DNA from: H111-94 sp034436045
Lineage (GTDB): Bacteria > Chloroflexota > Ktedonobacteria > Ktedonobacterales > Ktedonobacteraceae
Assembly (NCBI GenBank): GCA_034436045.1
Contig: DAOTVZ010000066.1
Coordinates: 1 to 20,978 of the forward strand
Reading direction: 5' to 3'
DNA length: 20,978 nucleotides
Shown here: positions 6,816-15,963 of the stretch, one piece after another
Numbering within the stretch: position 1 is the first letter of the stretch
Layout: each line of letters starts with the position of its first letter
Program-made: the position numbers and the translations under genes
Notes under the pieces: model-generated
The model's input: only the letters and a program-made list of their open reading frames with translations
The model's database searches: none
What the model was told of the DNA's origin: nothing

Positions 6816-8132
6816 TCAGCGCTGTCTCACATGCATCTTGAGTCCGCGTGGTAGAAAACCATCAGGACTGAAATATGCCATCTCAATATTCTGCGGGGTA
6901 ACTGGTTCCAGGACATATGAATGTAGAACATGAAAAGCAATTGCTTTAAGTTCAATCTGAGCAAAGTTAAAGCCGAGGCACATATGTGGACCGCCACCGA
7001 AAATTGCCAGGGCATAAGGGTGCCGCTTATCTTCCTCGCGAGGAGGAGCAAAGCGGTCGGGATCGAACTCTTCTGGACGCTCAAAGAACTGAGGAAGTCG
7101 ATGGCAACCAGCCACTGAAACCACTATGAGGGTACTGGCAGGAATCATGTATCCGCCAAACTCGAAGTCTTTGACAACCCCTCGTGGTAGATTGCCCGTG
7201 GGGCCATACAGCCGCGCCGCCTCAGTAATGGCATAGCCGAGTACAGGCATTGCTTTAATATGCTCTAAGGTAAGGGAGTTCTGGGCTTCGTCTGGCAATG
7301 CCTTAAACTCCTGCAAGACACGATCGAGGTAGGAGGGATGTGTTGCAAGGAGATAAAGTAGCCAGGAACTTACAAGTGCTGTAGTCTCATGACCGGCAGC
7401 TATCAGTGTTCTGAGATGGCTTAGAATGGCTTCATTATTCAATGGTTGCCCCATCCAGCCTGGTTTTCGTATAAGGAGATCTAGCAAGATGCTTCTCTCG
7501 TCTTGCAAGCCACGCCTCCGTCGCTTGATATGGGTGAGCAGGATCTTATTCACAATATCTTGAGCATGTAGACGATCCAGAAGACGTTGGGGAGTTACTT
7601 CATGTAGGCCATACTCGGGATTTACTAGGCAATGGAATCCCTCTCGTAAGGCCTCTATTTCTTCCGTATCCTGTAAACCCAGGATTACTCTAGCGATTAT
7701 AGCAAATGCTATAGCTCTCGATTCCTCATATATATCGAGAGTCATCGCTTGCCGCCACGTCTTTATCTGGTCCTGAATTACTTCATTTATGACGCCAATA
7801 TAGCCGGAGGTGCTCTTTCCTGTCATTGAAGGATTCATCAGTTTGCGATAGTAGATATGCTCAGGACCATCCATATTGAGCAAGCTTCTTCCCAGCAAAA
7901 TATGGGTATAGCTAGCCCAGCCTTTTTCATGGCTAAAATGATCTTGATGAGTATGGAAGACAAGTTTATTGGCTTCCTGCCCAATCATACAGATGACCTG
8001 GCGCATAGGAGGCCAATCAACCTTGAAGATCGGTCCATATTCTAGAGCAGCTTGAGCCATACAGGATGGCATCACGTAGGGGAAATTCTCCGGTACATGA
8101 ACAACCGGCACTTGATCTATGTGTTTAACCAT
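6816..8132 (-). CDS. Cytochrome P450
   Basis: A complete 438-residue soluble bacterial P450. It has the I-helix oxygen-binding motif AGHETT (246-251) and the K-helix ExxR (Glu304, Arg307). DPDRFAPPR lies near 357-365, and the heme-ligand loop is FGGGPHMCLG (378-387, Cys385). There is no membrane anchor, and no ferredoxin or reductase gene is visible in the window. A strong AAGGAGG sits in front of the ATG, and the gene lies 65 nt after the third LanB-like gene and 14 nt before the lyase. Such enzymes in NRPS clusters often hydroxylate or cross-link a carrier-bound or scaffold-bound amino acid. The substrate here cannot be read from the sequence. Confidence 0.95.
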   Translation of the reverse strand: MVKHIDQVPVVHVPENFPYVMPSCMAQAALEYGPIFKVDWPPMRQVICMIGQEANKLVFHTHQDHFSHEKGWASYTHILLGRSLLNMDGPEHIYYRKLMNPSMTGKSTSGYIGVINEVIQDQIKTWRQAMTLDIYEESRAIAFAIIARVILGLQDTEEIEALREGFHCLVNPEYGLHEVTPQRLLDRLHAQDIVNKILLTHIKRRRRGLQDERSILLDLLIRKPGWMGQPLNNEAILSHLRTLIAAGHETTALVSSWLLYLLATHPSYLDRVLQEFKALPDEAQNSLTLEHIKAMPVLGYAITEAARLYGPTGNLPRGVVKDFEFGGYMIPASTLIVVSVAGCHRLPQFFERPEEFDPDRFAPPREEDKRHPYALAIFGGGPHMCLGFNFAQIELKAIAFHVLHSYVLEPVTPQNIEMAYFSPDGFLPRGLKMHVRQR

Positions 8133-8197
8133 ATAAGCCTCCTTCGCTTATAATCAAATAAGAAGCCAGCAAGCTTTTTGTCCACTGCACATCCTTT

Positions 8198-10663
8198 CTA
8201 TGGCTTGAGATGGAGGGCAAACATACGGAATTCGCAGCTATGATGACCTTTACCTTCGTCTAACCAAAGCTGGCAGGAATGCGGTAGCATTTCAGTAAAT
8301 ACAAGATGCTCGCATTGTTCGGCAAAATGACAAAGCAATTCGACCAGAAAGTAGTTTGAAAAGTCAATATAGATGGGTTTTGGCTCCCCAGGGACTTGAA
8401 CGAAGACCTCCAGGGGCAACCCATGTCGCTCCTTCCAGCGCCAAGCATTGAGGAACAGATCAAATCCCCTGGTCTTTGCTTGCTTTAAGCAATCCACGGA
8501 GAGCGACCAGCGCTCGCGCTGGCAAATTATTCCATTAATTTCAATACGAGGGGTATGGTCATCAATATATATTGGGGGTGACTGCACATAAGGAAAAGCG
8601 AATGGAGCCAGAGGATCAAAATTCCCCTCCCAACGTTTTAAAGGAGTATATAAGCGCAAATATCTATCTTCTGCCCATAATTGCAAAGTTCCTTCCACTT
8701 CGCGAATCCTTATAGATGCTAGAGGAATTGCTCGTGTATCGGGGTAGAAAGGGCGAAGCTCTATCTGGGCATCAGATAATATATCGGAAAAGATCTTATT
8801 CTTGCGTATAACCATCATTTGAGCTGCTACAGGTTCAACATTTGTTGCTGCGATGCTTTCATGCAAGGCTCTATTAAGCAGAGACTTTGCTGATGCACTC
8901 ATAAAATAGGCCGTTGGAAACACATGTAGAAGTGGCTGCGAATGGCTTTCACCAATTACTATCTGATAATCTCCTGCTTGCAAGGATGATCTACTCGAAG
9001 CAGCGATCATGATATCAAATGAGGTATATGCACGATGATCCTGCGTTGCTGGGAAAGGAAGACTGGGAAAATCTGCGCTTTGTAAGCAGGCAACATGTCC
9101 ATCGCTCCGGGATCGCACAAGATTCCGTATCTCACATAGGAAGGCATCAAGTCTATCGCTATGAAGACTGGAGTCCTGAAATTGGCAGCGATGAGCGGCT
9201 TGCAAATAAGCTAAGAATGGCACACCCGTCCTGCTTCCCCCACCTGATGCATAGAGACGTTTCCAGATCTGATATGCTATATGCTGATCTCGCTGGAGTT
9301 GCACCTGTCCGTAGGCATACCATATATCTAAAATTGGCTGCAAATCATTGATGAGCTTATGAACCAGGGTTCCGCCAATAGTACACTGCTCCACATTGCC
9401 GAGGCATTCTTCAAATAGGAAGGTACGATCTACATACATTGCTCCCTTCGTCCGTTGCGGCAACTCACCGCAAGCCGCGCTAAAAATTCGCTCTATTTGC
9501 TTCAGTGTTTCTATACGCTGCGGTAAATCCGCATTGCCGAAAGTATCAACGAGTTTCTGTAAAGCACCTAAAGTAAAATGCCATCGGTTGTATGTCTGGC
9601 TGCTGGAAGGTAAGTTCAGGAGCCAATTTTGTAAATAGGCTAGAGGATCACTAAGGTTCCCAGGAATGAGTATCTGGAGCACTATAGCCTTCAGCGCTTC
9701 AAGACGTTTGAGTCGCTGCCACGTTGTTGCCCAGTCTTCATTCAGCAATGCAGCAAGGTCCGCCACGGTGCGCTTGCCATCAGCATGGGAAAAGAGCACA
9801 GATTCTTCAGGCTCCAGGAGAATAGTCTGGCCTGTTGCGGGAAAGACGAGGCGTTGATTGTCCTGTATAAAACAAAGCGTGCCTCTCCTGGGTTTCAAGT
9901 AGGGCTGTATGCTCCGCTCGGAGGCAATAGCTCTGGCCAGGGTTTCTATCATCCACTGACACGGAAACGCTTTGCGCTCTCGTAGGGTGGGGAGAGATTG
10001 GGTAATCTGTATCTCTTTCCGTTGGTCAGGATTCAGCTCTCCATAATTGATGGGACCGAAAAAACTGTTCGTTTCATTTTTCGCGCAAAATCGTTGTATA
10101 TATGATATTAATCTTCTCTCAAATTTTCTCATCGCACTGGTATATAGACGAGGATCGGCGGCAAGGTAGCGTTGCAAAGAAAAATAAACATCAGGATTAG
10201 AAAGAAAGATTGCTTCTTGTATATCAGGTAAGGAGGCTGTCTGACGTAGCGCGAGACGGCACCTAGCAAACTCAGATTCCCAGGCTGCTTGCAACCGGGT
10301 AAGCAGGGCTTCTCGCTGAGAAAGAAGCTCATTCCAGCGATTGAGATAGCTTTGAATTGTGCAAAAATGATCTGGAAGGTCAATACGACCTTTCAGTGCA
10401 ACTCGGTGTCCAACGGTATGTCGCCATGATGATAGGAGCGGCAGCAAGCTATGGTAAGCTTCATCCTGATGGATATAACCGACAGCATCTGGAAACTCTT
10501 TCTCCAGGAGCCTCTGACGTATATCGGTAAGCTCGGCCTCACAGCTCATGAGGGCAGATAATTTTTGAGTTACCTGTGTAAGGCGTAAGGATGTGAGCTT
10601 CTCGATAGGGAAACCGGTCATTCTGATAGCGAATGTAGGAAGTAACTGCCAGTGCTTATTCAT
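8198..10663 (-). CDS. LanB-like protein 3 (lantibiotic dehydratase N-terminal/glutamylation domain only)
   Basis: Third of three paralogues in the window (821 aa). Conserved landmarks are LLPTFAIRMTGFP at the N-terminus and FCAKNETNSFFGPINYG (192-208), which corresponds to the TPFG-type motif of LanB proteins. YVDRTFLFEECLG, DIMIAASS and VIGESH follow in the middle, and VPGEPKPIYIDFSNYF (757-772) with FTEMLPHSCQLWL lies near the end. In LanB enzymes the N-terminal domain uses aminoacyl-tRNA to acylate a peptide. The protein stops where that domain ends, so the SpaB-C-type elimination domain is missing. It therefore resembles split LanBs or peptide aminoacyl-tRNA ligases. It overlaps the TldE-like gene by 8 nt and is followed by the P450. 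Confidence 0.88.
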   Translation of the reverse strand: MNKHWQLLPTFAIRMTGFPIEKLTSLRLTQVTQKLSALMSCEAELTDIRQRLLEKEFPDAVGYIHQDEAYHSLLPLLSSWRHTVGHRVALKGRIDLPDHFCTIQSYLNRWNELLSQREALLTRLQAAWESEFARCRLALRQTASLPDIQEAIFLSNPDVYFSLQRYLAADPRLYTSAMRKFERRLISYIQRFCAKNETNSFFGPINYGELNPDQRKEIQITQSLPTLRERKAFPCQWMIETLARAIASERSIQPYLKPRRGTLCFIQDNQRLVFPATGQTILLEPEESVLFSHADGKRTVADLAALLNEDWATTWQRLKRLEALKAIVLQILIPGNLSDPLAYLQNWLLNLPSSSQTYNRWHFTLGALQKLVDTFGNADLPQRIETLKQIERIFSAACGELPQRTKGAMYVDRTFLFEECLGNVEQCTIGGTLVHKLINDLQPILDIWYAYGQVQLQRDQHIAYQIWKRLYASGGGSRTGVPFLAYLQAAHRCQFQDSSLHSDRLDAFLCEIRNLVRSRSDGHVACLQSADFPSLPFPATQDHRAYTSFDIMIAASSRSSLQAGDYQIVIGESHSQPLLHVFPTAYFMSASAKSLLNRALHESIAATNVEPVAAQMMVIRKNKIFSDILSDAQIELRPFYPDTRAIPLASIRIREVEGTLQLWAEDRYLRLYTPLKRWEGNFDPLAPFAFPYVQSPPIYIDDHTPRIEINGIICQRERWSLSVDCLKQAKTRGFDLFLNAWRWKERHGLPLEVFVQVPGEPKPIYIDFSNYFLVELLCHFAEQCEHLVFTEMLPHSCQLWLDEGKGHHSCEFRMFALHLKP

Positions 10664-12014
10664 AGATCGCCCTCACTTGAACAACTCGCATCTTATCAAC
10701 AAGTACACTGGGTGCCCCCGCCCCGTTAGCCTCGTAGGAGAACTCGAGATCATTTCCGCAGCCGCGTACATTACGTAAAATCTCGAAGATGTTCGCTGAG
10801 ATATGTATACTGCTGACTGGATATACTCTCTCTCCATCCTCTACCCACCAGCCCTGTACAACGACTGTAAAGTTACCTGTCTCGTTCTGAATCATACCTG
10901 GGCGAAGCACGTTCGTTACCGCTATGCCTTGCTTCATGCTATGCAACAGATCCTCCGGGGTAGCGGTACCCGGCTGCAAATAAATATTGGAGGGCGCACT
11001 ATGAGGCTCCTGCCATAGCGCCTCACGCGTAGCAGTCCCATTTGGCTGGATCCCAAGCTGCGCCGCTGTGCGCAGAGAATGCAGGAAGGCATTTAATCTT
11101 CCTTTGCTAATGAGCGTTATTATCGTAGTCGGTGTACCTTCATCGTCAAACGGACGACTCTTGAGGCCTGTAGCCATTGTGGCATCATCTATAAGTGTGA
11201 TGGCAGAAGAGGCAATCTTATTTCCTACATGTTTGAGCAGTGCCGGTAGATAACGTGTTACATTCTCACCGGTTAGAAGTATACCTAGCGAGCGAGCTAG
11301 GTCTGCCGCTGCTGATGGAGATAGCAGAACTTCATAATTGCCTTCACGGATCTCACCTGTAGATCTATCTAAGCAAGCGGTATGATTATTTAGCCGCGTG
11401 GCGAGGGTATCAAATGACAAATCTTGAAAATTGCGGCTAAACACAGACCGGCGCACTGGCCCGGTTTTTGTTTCCGTCCATAGCCAGAGTACAGAGTGCT
11501 GTGTCTGATAGGCGATCTGGAAACCATGTGAGTTGCATATTGCTACCCAGGGTGTATAATCAGAATAGCAGGTATGTATCATTGCATCGTCCAGGAGGCG
11601 GTCTTGCTCTAGCATCTTGAGAAATTGTAGAATCGTGTCAACTTTTTCGGATGCTGGCATCTCCAGCATCTCATGGAAACGGAATGTGTATGGAGTTCGC
11701 TTTTCTGTATGCATCAACGGCACAGATGCAACGCCTCTAGTATGGGCTTCTTTGACTGCATATTGCGCTAATTCCTCCAAATTGGCATGCGAGAAATTAT
11801 TGGTCGTTAATAAAGCAAGATTGTTATTACGCCATACCCGCAAGGCAAGGCCATTCTGCCAACCTTGACTCTCACTGACGGATTGGTAGCCTTGAAAAAC
11901 AAAACGAGATACTGCCCCATACCTTATATACGCTTCTGCATGATTGGCACCGTTAGACAATGCGGCCTTGACAGCATAAGCAGCAATATCTAGAATAGGA
12001 GTAGCATCTTTCAT
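10656..12014 (-). CDS. TldE/PmbA-like protein, partner of TldD metalloprotease
   Basis: TldD and TldE form a heterodimeric protease that processes modified peptides such as microcin B17. This 452-residue protein follows the TldD-like gene by 5 nt. It shows the PmbA-type C-terminal pattern: NIYLQPG, then MIQNETGNFTVVVQGWWVEDG, here interrupted for length as MIQNETG and GWWVEDGERVYPVSSI, and ending with an ANGAGAPSVLVDKM segment. It lacks the HExxxH zinc motif, as TldE subunits do. The longer open frame from 12134 is disfavoured because it runs through the TldD 3' end. The ATG at 12014 has GGGGGG nine bases upstream. It overlaps the third LanB-like gene by 8 nt, so the protease and LanB-like protein are probably made together. 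It would trim a leader or release product from a scaffold peptide. Confidence 0.87.
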   Translation of the reverse strand: MKDATPILDIAAYAVKAALSNGANHAEAYIRYGAVSRFVFQGYQSVSESQGWQNGLALRVWRNNNLALLTTNNFSHANLEELAQYAVKEAHTRGVASVPLMHTEKRTPYTFRFHEMLEMPASEKVDTILQFLKMLEQDRLLDDAMIHTCYSDYTPWVAICNSHGFQIAYQTQHSVLWLWTETKTGPVRRSVFSRNFQDLSFDTLATRLNNHTACLDRSTGEIREGNYEVLLSPSAAADLARSLGILLTGENVTRYLPALLKHVGNKIASSAITLIDDATMATGLKSRPFDDEGTPTTIITLISKGRLNAFLHSLRTAAQLGIQPNGTATREALWQEPHSAPSNIYLQPGTATPEDLLHSMKQGIAVTNVLRPGMIQNETGNFTVVVQGWWVEDGERVYPVSSIHISANIFEILRNVRGCGNDLEFSYEANGAGAPSVLVDKMRVVQVRAIYE

Positions 12015-12019
12015 AAACG

Positions 12020-13384
12020 TTATCCCCCCCAGATCAATAATTCTGGTACACGCAATGTTGGTTGTCCCAGTGAAACCGGGAGCGGGAATTGGTTCAGTTT
12101 GTTGCAGGTGTAGCCATGACAAAAAAATTTGCAATCGTTCCCTACGCGATCAATCGTTCGTAGAACAGTAGGACCATGCCCCGATAGCACAGCGCCACGA
12201 ATGGGAGCCGTAATACGCCCCCCTTCTATGAGGTATCCCTCTTCTACCATCAAATTGAAGTGCCCACTTCTGTCAGTATCGCCACCATTGATTGATTGTA
12301 CAAAGAGGCCCCGATCAGTCTCCGCGAGGATTTCCTCCCAGGGTGTATCACTACCAGCGACGTAAGTTGTGCTCATGCGTGGAAGAGGTGGATACGCGTA
12401 AGCAAGGCGTCGAGCATGACCATTAGATGGGCAACCGGCAGCCATAGCGGTACAGCGGTCATAAAGATGGGTAAGAAGGATTCCATCCTTGATTAATACG
12501 GTAGATTGCGCAGGCTCTCCTTCATCATCAAAGCCGTAGGTTGGCATAGCTGCTGGAGTCCTCGGATCATCAATCAGTGTTAACAGCGGTGAAGCTATTC
12601 TTTCTCCAAGCGCACCATAATAAGCAGAGCCGCTATGCTGAGCAATATCCGCTTCAAGAGCGTGACCGCAGATCTCATGTAGCATTGCTGCTGGCCCGCC
12701 CGGACCGAGGATAACAGGCATAAGTCCGACGGGTGTATCTATGGCATCCAGCCGCAGCAGAGCTGCCTCAGCCGCCTGACGAGCAACATCGATGTGTCGA
12801 TTACACGCAGCTAGGTCGGCAACCCGCGCTGCTCCTATGCCCCGGCGTCCATTACGTACCTTCTGCCCTCGCCTTGCCACTGCCTCGACGCGCATATGTG
12901 CTGTATAGCGTGCTTCAGAAAGTATTTGATTGTCAGACCGTGCTATTAAGACATCTTGCCTGGCTGCTCGCGCCATGACAGTAGCGTGAAGATGTGTATC
13001 ACCGCCATTGCCGAGACTGATGCGGTGAACTTCATTCGCTGCCTCTTGAGCAATTCGCACAAGGTCTTCCAGCCCGGGGTCCTCGACTTGAGAGCAAGGT
13101 GCTGGAGTTCTGGATGTTACAGGTATACTACCTTCGTGAAGAGCGCTAACGAGGGCCTCCAGTCCTTTCTCTGATAGATCCGACGTATGGACATGGATGC
13201 TGCGAGTTCCATTAATACGACGAAGTGCTGCTCCTTGCTCTGCACGTCGGTGTACTGTATGTAACTCGCCTTGTAGTACCGTGCAAAGTACTGTAGTATT
13301 GTTTTCGACGAAAAGATCTACAAATTCTTTTGATGTGCCTTTAGCCTTAGCAAGAACAGTGCGGGCCAGATCACATTCAATCAT
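12020..13384 (-). CDS. TldD-like zinc metalloprotease
   Basis: A 454-residue protein with the TldD zinc motif HEICGH (HExxxH, residues 236-241) preceded by LGPGGPAAML. FDDEGEPAQSTVLIKDG lies near 285-301. A C-terminal cysteine (Cys427) lies in a YTCNKL segment followed by LGQPTLRVPEL, the place where TldD has its third zinc ligand. The catalytic features look intact. The ATG lies 2 nt after the second LanB-like stop codon and the TldE-like gene follows by 5 nt, so LanB-like 2, TldD, TldE and LanB-like 3 form a coupled block. In other RiPP systems TldD/E degrades unfolded leader or C-terminal peptide. Here it is inferred to mature or release the product made on a peptide by the LanB-like enzymes. 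Confidence 0.92.
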   Translation of the reverse strand: MIECDLARTVLAKAKGTSKEFVDLFVENNTTVLCTVLQGELHTVHRRAEQGAALRRINGTRSIHVHTSDLSEKGLEALVSALHEGSIPVTSRTPAPCSQVEDPGLEDLVRIAQEAANEVHRISLGNGGDTHLHATVMARAARQDVLIARSDNQILSEARYTAHMRVEAVARRGQKVRNGRRGIGAARVADLAACNRHIDVARQAAEAALLRLDAIDTPVGLMPVILGPGGPAAMLHEICGHALEADIAQHSGSAYYGALGERIASPLLTLIDDPRTPAAMPTYGFDDEGEPAQSTVLIKDGILLTHLYDRCTAMAAGCPSNGHARRLAYAYPPLPRMSTTYVAGSDTPWEEILAETDRGLFVQSINGGDTDRSGHFNLMVEEGYLIEGGRITAPIRGAVLSGHGPTVLRTIDRVGNDCKFFCHGYTCNKLNQFPLPVSLGQPTLRVPELLIWGG

Positions 13385-13386
13385 CT

Positions 13387-15822
13387 CTACTTACCCTCTT
13401 TTGTATTTGTGTAAGCGGCACTCAATCGTAACTCGGCGCAGAACATCCCTTCCTCGTTACGCAGCCAGAGCTGATCCGGCAGTGGTAACATTTCCTGGAA
13501 TAGAACCTCGCCTTCTTGTGGTAGGAGATAGTCTAGCAACTCCAGCGAGAAGTAACTATCTCTATCTATAAATATGGGCTTGCGTTCTCCTGGTACGCGC
13601 AGGAACAGGTAACGCGGTATACCCAGGCGGCGTGCGCTACGCCGGAAATCGCGCATAAGTTCAAAAGAAGTTCCGCGATACTTTCCGGGTAGCAGTGTTT
13701 TGCGCGCGATGCGCCATTGCTCTCGTTGGAGCACTGCTTTACCAAGCATGATACGCGGAGTATGGTAAGGCAGCTCGATATGGCAGGGGATAATGCGTGG
13801 TATCGCGAAGATATTATGATGAAAAGATTGTAGCTCTCCATTGTACAATCTCAAATGTGCATAGCCTAGCGCTTGTAAAACAGGCTTGCCATCGATAATG
13901 CCTGTCTCCACCCTGGCAATTGGAATGCGCTCAGTTTCTGGTTTTTCACTGCTTGCAAGGATTTCGATAGTAGGGCCAGGGTACTCAAAAGGAATAATTT
14001 TCGCCCTTTTACTAGGAAGGATATTGGCCAGCTCCTTCTCAAAGCCCATACGACGGAGTAGCTGTTGCGCGCTAGCGTGTACCGCTTTCTTATCCGGGTG
14101 AAAGTATAGTGCCCATCCCCAGACCATTAACGTATCATGGCATTCGGCTACTACAATCTGAAAGTCGCCAGAGCGCAGAGACTCCTCATTGCTCGCTACA
14201 AGCATGATATCAGGTGAAGTCAGTAAAGGAGTAGAAGTTGCTATCGAGGGGGCAATAGTTGGAATTTGAGTGCTCTCTAGAGAGATGATATGTTCATCTG
14301 CCCGTTCGGCAATCTGAGCATATATGGCTTGCAGCCAGGAACATTCCACAGTACCAGAGCTAACAGGATCTATTTTTTGATGCTGCAAAAACAGCAGAAG
14401 TGGCATAGCACCTGTGCCATCTGGGGACATTTCTATCAGGGTTTGCGCTCCCTGAGTTTGCAAAACCTGATGCAGTGCGCATGCATGGTTTGCGTAAGCA
14501 TTAAGTACTGGGAATAATTGTTCCTGTAGCTCAGCCAGGCACCGCGGCCCCAAAGATAACGTGCTGACACCCCCCAGGCATTCTTCATAAATTAGCAGAC
14601 GATCCGCATAGAATTGGCCTGCACCTCTTTGGGACATTTGCCCGGTTATATTTGTTACAACACGCTCCAGTTGGCTTAGGATCTGGCGCTTTTCGGCAAA
14701 TGAGGCAAGCGCAAACTGATCCTGGAGGTGTTTGCACTCTTCAACGATGCTGCTCCAACGGCTGCGTGTTGGACAGTCATGAGGTAAGGCATGCACCCAT
14801 GCAAGAAGCCATTCCAGGGCCTCTGGTCTGGTTACAGGTACTTCGAGGTGTAAGCTTATAATATGAGCACTGGCTAATTTATTGGCTTCGATAAGTATAT
14901 CTTCAATGGGAAGCTTGAGTGCTTGAGCTATCTGCTGAATAGTATGGTTGTTATCGATAATCTGTAGTAATCGTATCTGCCTCTCCGTAAGTGTGACTTG
15001 AATATTGTGCCCGATCCAGGCCTGGCCGTTGACCCGATCTAGCTGGCAAATAGGATTATAACGAGGACATAAATAGGGTTGTACATGCTCGTCTTTGGCA
15101 ATTGCGGTCGCCAGTGCCGATACGCCCCAGAATGCCATAAATGCTCTCCTCTGCTGAATATGATGGCAGCCTGGACCTGGCAGCGCATTTGCGGATGGAG
15201 GAAAGAAATCGCCATAGTTAATAGGACCAAAAAAGCTTGCTGTATCATTTTTCGCACAGAAGCGCTGGAAATATGAGACGAGTTGACGTTCAATACGCCG
15301 GACATCACTAGGGCGGTGATCGATGCGCCAGTGTTCAAGATATGGCACCAGGCCATACTCATACATGTGTGGGCTAGAAAGCCATACCGCTTCTTGAAAA
15401 TCCTGGTTCAGGGCACGCTCATACAAAGCGCGACGACGCTTTGCCATTTCCTGGGAGAATACCGCTCTAGCCCGTGTATCACATGTACTATACTCTGCTA
15501 ATAATGAATTCCATTGGTCTATGAATTTGCGAAGCTCTCGTTCGCAACTTCCACAGGTAGATTCGGAGAGAACGATATGTTGTTTGCTCCGAAGTGCGGA
15601 CCGGATATGTTGATACACGGTTTCCAACGCGCCGCCTCGGTGTTTCGCGCATACTTTTTCTTGCAACTGGTTGCCGAGAGCAGTAATTGCCTCTTCTAGA
15701 TCGAGTAACTTATCAATCTCCGCCACTGTCTCTCGAAAAGATAGATCCTCAAGCCAGTCGAACGGAAAACCAGTACTTCGTACAATGAAATAGGGAAGAA
15801 GCTCCCAGGAACGTTTACCCAT
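13387..15822 (-). CDS. LanB-like protein 2 (lantibiotic dehydratase N-terminal/glutamylation domain only)
   Basis: Second of the three paralogues (811 aa). Landmarks are LLPYFIVRSTGFP at residues 8-20, FCAKNDTASFFGPINYG (188-204), QPYLCPRYNP, FYADRLLIYEECLGG and DIMLVASNEESLRSGD. VVAECH follows, and VPGERKPIFIDRDSYF (743-758) with FQEMLPLPDQLWL is near the end. It ends with the glutamylation domain and has no elimination domain. Its ribosome binding site (AGGT) is weaker than those of its neighbours, and a perfect 7-bp inverted repeat lies 20-40 nt upstream of the ATG. That makes this a possible control point within the operon. A 141-nt gap separates it from the reductase, the largest gap between NRPS and aldolase. 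Its position directly before TldD suggests that the two act on the same peptide. Confidence 0.88.
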   Translation of the reverse strand: MGKRSWELLPYFIVRSTGFPFDWLEDLSFRETVAEIDKLLDLEEAITALGNQLQEKVCAKHRGGALETVYQHIRSALRSKQHIVLSESTCGSCERELRKFIDQWNSLLAEYSTCDTRARAVFSQEMAKRRRALYERALNQDFQEAVWLSSPHMYEYGLVPYLEHWRIDHRPSDVRRIERQLVSYFQRFCAKNDTASFFGPINYGDFFPPSANALPGPGCHHIQQRRAFMAFWGVSALATAIAKDEHVQPYLCPRYNPICQLDRVNGQAWIGHNIQVTLTERQIRLLQIIDNNHTIQQIAQALKLPIEDILIEANKLASAHIISLHLEVPVTRPEALEWLLAWVHALPHDCPTRSRWSSIVEECKHLQDQFALASFAEKRQILSQLERVVTNITGQMSQRGAGQFYADRLLIYEECLGGVSTLSLGPRCLAELQEQLFPVLNAYANHACALHQVLQTQGAQTLIEMSPDGTGAMPLLLFLQHQKIDPVSSGTVECSWLQAIYAQIAERADEHIISLESTQIPTIAPSIATSTPLLTSPDIMLVASNEESLRSGDFQIVVAECHDTLMVWGWALYFHPDKKAVHASAQQLLRRMGFEKELANILPSKRAKIIPFEYPGPTIEILASSEKPETERIPIARVETGIIDGKPVLQALGYAHLRLYNGELQSFHHNIFAIPRIIPCHIELPYHTPRIMLGKAVLQREQWRIARKTLLPGKYRGTSFELMRDFRRSARRLGIPRYLFLRVPGERKPIFIDRDSYFSLELLDYLLPQEGEVLFQEMLPLPDQLWLRNEEGMFCAELRLSAAYTNTKEGK

Positions 15823-15841
15823 ACTTTACCTGACCGTACCC

Positions 15842-15862
15842 TACGGTGCTGCCTACACCGTA
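15842..15862 (-). promoter_or_regulatory. Hairpin-forming inverted repeat before LanB-like gene 2
   Basis: TACGGTG (15842-15848) and CACCGTA (15856-15862) pair perfectly around a 7-base loop. The stem lies 20-40 nt upstream of the ATG of LanB-like gene 2 in the 141-nt gap, and TACGGT occurs again closer to the gene. No T-run follows on the minus strand, so it is not a normal terminator. It may be an operator, an RNA-processing site or a structure near the ribosome binding site. I see no good promoter in the gap. Confidence 0.35.
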
Positions 15863-15963
15863 TAATCTCAGCGTTACAAAGGTTGTTCATGAAACGCGTA
15901 ATTGTATCTTTTATCTTGTGACGCATCCCATCAAACAAATAATCAAAACAGCGAGATATACTG

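Noticed and set aside
8133..8197. Possible promoter before the P450 gene (TGGACA ... TATTTG)
   Set aside because: The -10 box is poor (three of six) and the spacing of 18 is not optimal. The gap is also short enough for simple read-through.
12015..12134. Upstream extension of the TldE-like open frame
   Set aside because: It overlaps the conserved TldD C-terminus. The ATG at 12014 with GGGGGG upstream matches the usual TldE start.
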